DNA from: a virus
Direction: 5' to 3' (one strand)
IMG/VR virus record: IMGVR_UViG_3300044733_003359
Span: 1 to 20,299 of that record
Length of the DNA: 20,299 nt
The translations under genes and the position numbers were made by a program. Below the pieces are notes generated by a model. It had not been told where the DNA came from. It was given only the letters and a program-made list of their open reading frames with translations, and ran no database searches. Positions 19,424 through 20,299 of the stretch are shown in pieces. The stretch's first letter is position 1; each line of letters starts with the position of its first letter.

Positions 19424-19427
19424 ACTC

Positions 19428-20165
19428 ATGCTCGACATCCGCCTCGATACAACTGGTCTCGACCGCTCAATACGAGGGCTGGAGCTGCTCACCGAGAAGA
19501 ACCTGCGCTATGCCAGTGGCCGTGCATTGCGCGACACCGTGATCAAGACCCAGGCTTGGCTCAAGGATGATCTGAAGACCAACCGCAGTAACCGCATTGA
19601 AGGCGGTGCCACAGCCTGGACCTACAACGCCACCTATCACGAACGACCCACACCTCAGAACCTAGTGGCTGAGGTTGGCCTGCGCACTGATCGGCCACGT
19701 GCTGCTGGTCGCTACATCTCTGTGCTCACGCAAGGCACAGAGCCACGCACCAAGGGCGCAGACCTGGCAGCTTCTGAACTTGTGGGCAGCAGGGTCACGA
19801 TGGTCCCCACTCGTTCGCAGCGCAAGGACAGCAAAGGCAACGTCACACGTGCTGCCTACACCAAGGCGCTCACGGGCTGGTCATCAGTCAGGAAGACGGG
19901 AACGATGGTGAACCGCGCCAATCGGATGTTCATCACGCCGATCAAGGGTGGGGAGGGCCGCTTCGGTATCTGGCAGCGGACCGGCCGTGGCAGCTACGAG
20001 TCATTCCGCGGAGCGCAGATGAAGTGGACGCTTGAGCCCCAGCCCAAGCGCCGAGCCAGCACGTACGACCTGAAGGGCGACCTACAGAAGCAGGTGCAGG
20101 TGTATTGGCCTGGGGAGATTGAGCAACAGCTGAGGGAGGAGCTGGCGCGGGCAGGCTTCCGCTGA
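19428..20165 (+). CDS. Virion-assembly protein (minor tail Z / HK97-gp10-like), 245 aa
   Basis: The N-terminus (MLDIRLDTTGLDRSIRGLEL, then NLRYASGRALRDTVIKTQAW) resembles the start of phage tail-completion/minor-tail Z proteins, which have an amphipathic helical segment with 'A-x-ALxxT'. The centre is beta-rich with RSNRIEGGATAW and AEVGLRTDRPRA, and the end is helical (EIEQQLREELARAGF). The assignment is based on general pattern and could be wrong. The codon composition differs from the primase (less C-rich). It follows a terminator, so it must have its own promoter or rely on readthrough. It is the only likely structural gene here. Confidence 0.55.
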   Translation: MLDIRLDTTGLDRSIRGLELLTEKNLRYASGRALRDTVIKTQAWLKDDLKTNRSNRIEGGATAWTYNATYHERPTPQNLVAEVGLRTDRPRAAGRYISVLTQGTEPRTKGADLAASELVGSRVTMVPTRSQRKDSKGNVTRAAYTKALTGWSSVRKTGTMVNRANRMFITPIKGGEGRFGIWQRTGRGSYESFRGAQMKWTLEPQPKRRASTYDLKGDLQKQVQVYWPGEIEQQLREELARAGFR

Positions 20166-20168
20166 GAT

Positions 20169-20279
20169 GGCAGGCCAGCACTGGGATTCTCAATAAGGCA
20201 GGCCAGCTATTGATTCTCAACACTGCTAATTATTGAGAACCCTTGCACTGCAGTGGATCTGGGTCCTTCCTGTTGAGAA
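20169..20279. repeat. Four-copy GRTTCTCAAYA motif cluster and 28-bp tandem unit
   Basis: TTCTCAA occurs at 20187-20193 and 20214-20220; its reverse complement TTGAGAA at 20233-20239 and 20273-20279. The middle two form a dyad. GGCAGGCCAGC is repeated at 20169-20179 and 20197-20207, giving a 28-bp tandem unit with the first two motifs. The stretch from 20166 to the end of the window has no gene. It looks like an operator or iteron array. Confidence 0.6.
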
Positions 20280-20299
20280 CAGAGCGGTTAGTTCCGACG

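Noticed and set aside
1-20299. tRNA or rRNA genes, insertion sequences, integrase or terminase genes
   Set aside because: None was recognised on either strand by reading. A tRNA scan would be needed to exclude a divergent tRNA.

Overview
This 20.3-kb window looks like the early (replication, recombination and accessory) half of a siphovirus-type temperate phage or prophage, rich in G and C. No terminase, capsid, portal, integrase or lysis gene is present, and no host housekeeping gene was seen. The host is most likely a picocyanobacterium (Synechococcus/Cyanobium-like). This rests on the single-stranded DNA-binding protein, whose N-terminal domain reads like the cyanobacterial SSB family, and on the TAnnnT-type -10 boxes. 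The host call is an inference. Many of the small proteins belong to recognisable but functionally unknown phage families.

Layout. From position 1 to about 15.9 kb nearly everything is on the minus strand. Reading in the direction of transcription (right to left): two AT-richer unknown genes (15.9-15.1 kb); a DEAD/DEAH helicase and a CoiA-like nuclease (15.1-13.0 kb); a plus-strand HNH endonuclease that interrupts the cluster (12.2-13.0 kb); a VRR-NUC nuclease (12.07-11.68 kb); and a recombination block of unknown gene, YqaJ exonuclease, 220-aa unknown and SSB (11.57-9.41 kb). Then comes an unbroken train of 17 overlapping genes (9.41-2.12 kb) with two pentapeptide-repeat proteins, an adenine methyltransferase with a DUF4942-type C-terminus, a ribbon-helix-helix protein and many small Cys-rich or modular unknowns. 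The last stretch (2.05-0.07 kb) holds a membrane-anchored helix-turn-helix miniprotein and a hexanucleotide-repeat gene, with short GC-rich hairpin elements between some genes.

At 15.9-16.2 kb the gene direction flips. On the plus strand lie a ribbon-helix-helix regulator and an 879-aa primase-helicase (zinc finger, TOPRIM, Walker ATPase). A 384-base gene-free region follows (19.04-19.43 kb), with repeated GTTACG/GTAAC motifs, a switch in strand composition and a terminator. Then comes one virion-assembly gene (gpZ/HK97-gp10-like). The right edge carries four copies of a GRTTCTCAAYA motif.

How it works together. The helicase, primase-helicase, SSB, YqaJ exonuclease, VRR-NUC and CoiA-like nucleases form a phage replication/recombination set. 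The most interesting non-coding signal is a 19-bp promoter-like motif (consensus GGAAYTGCTGCGSTAGKNT) found four times, each upstream of a gene and in the direction of transcription; two copies sit within an identical 31-bp repeat with TTGCAG 17 bp before the -10. The small early proteins share shuffled sequence modules, which suggests repeated recombination among them.
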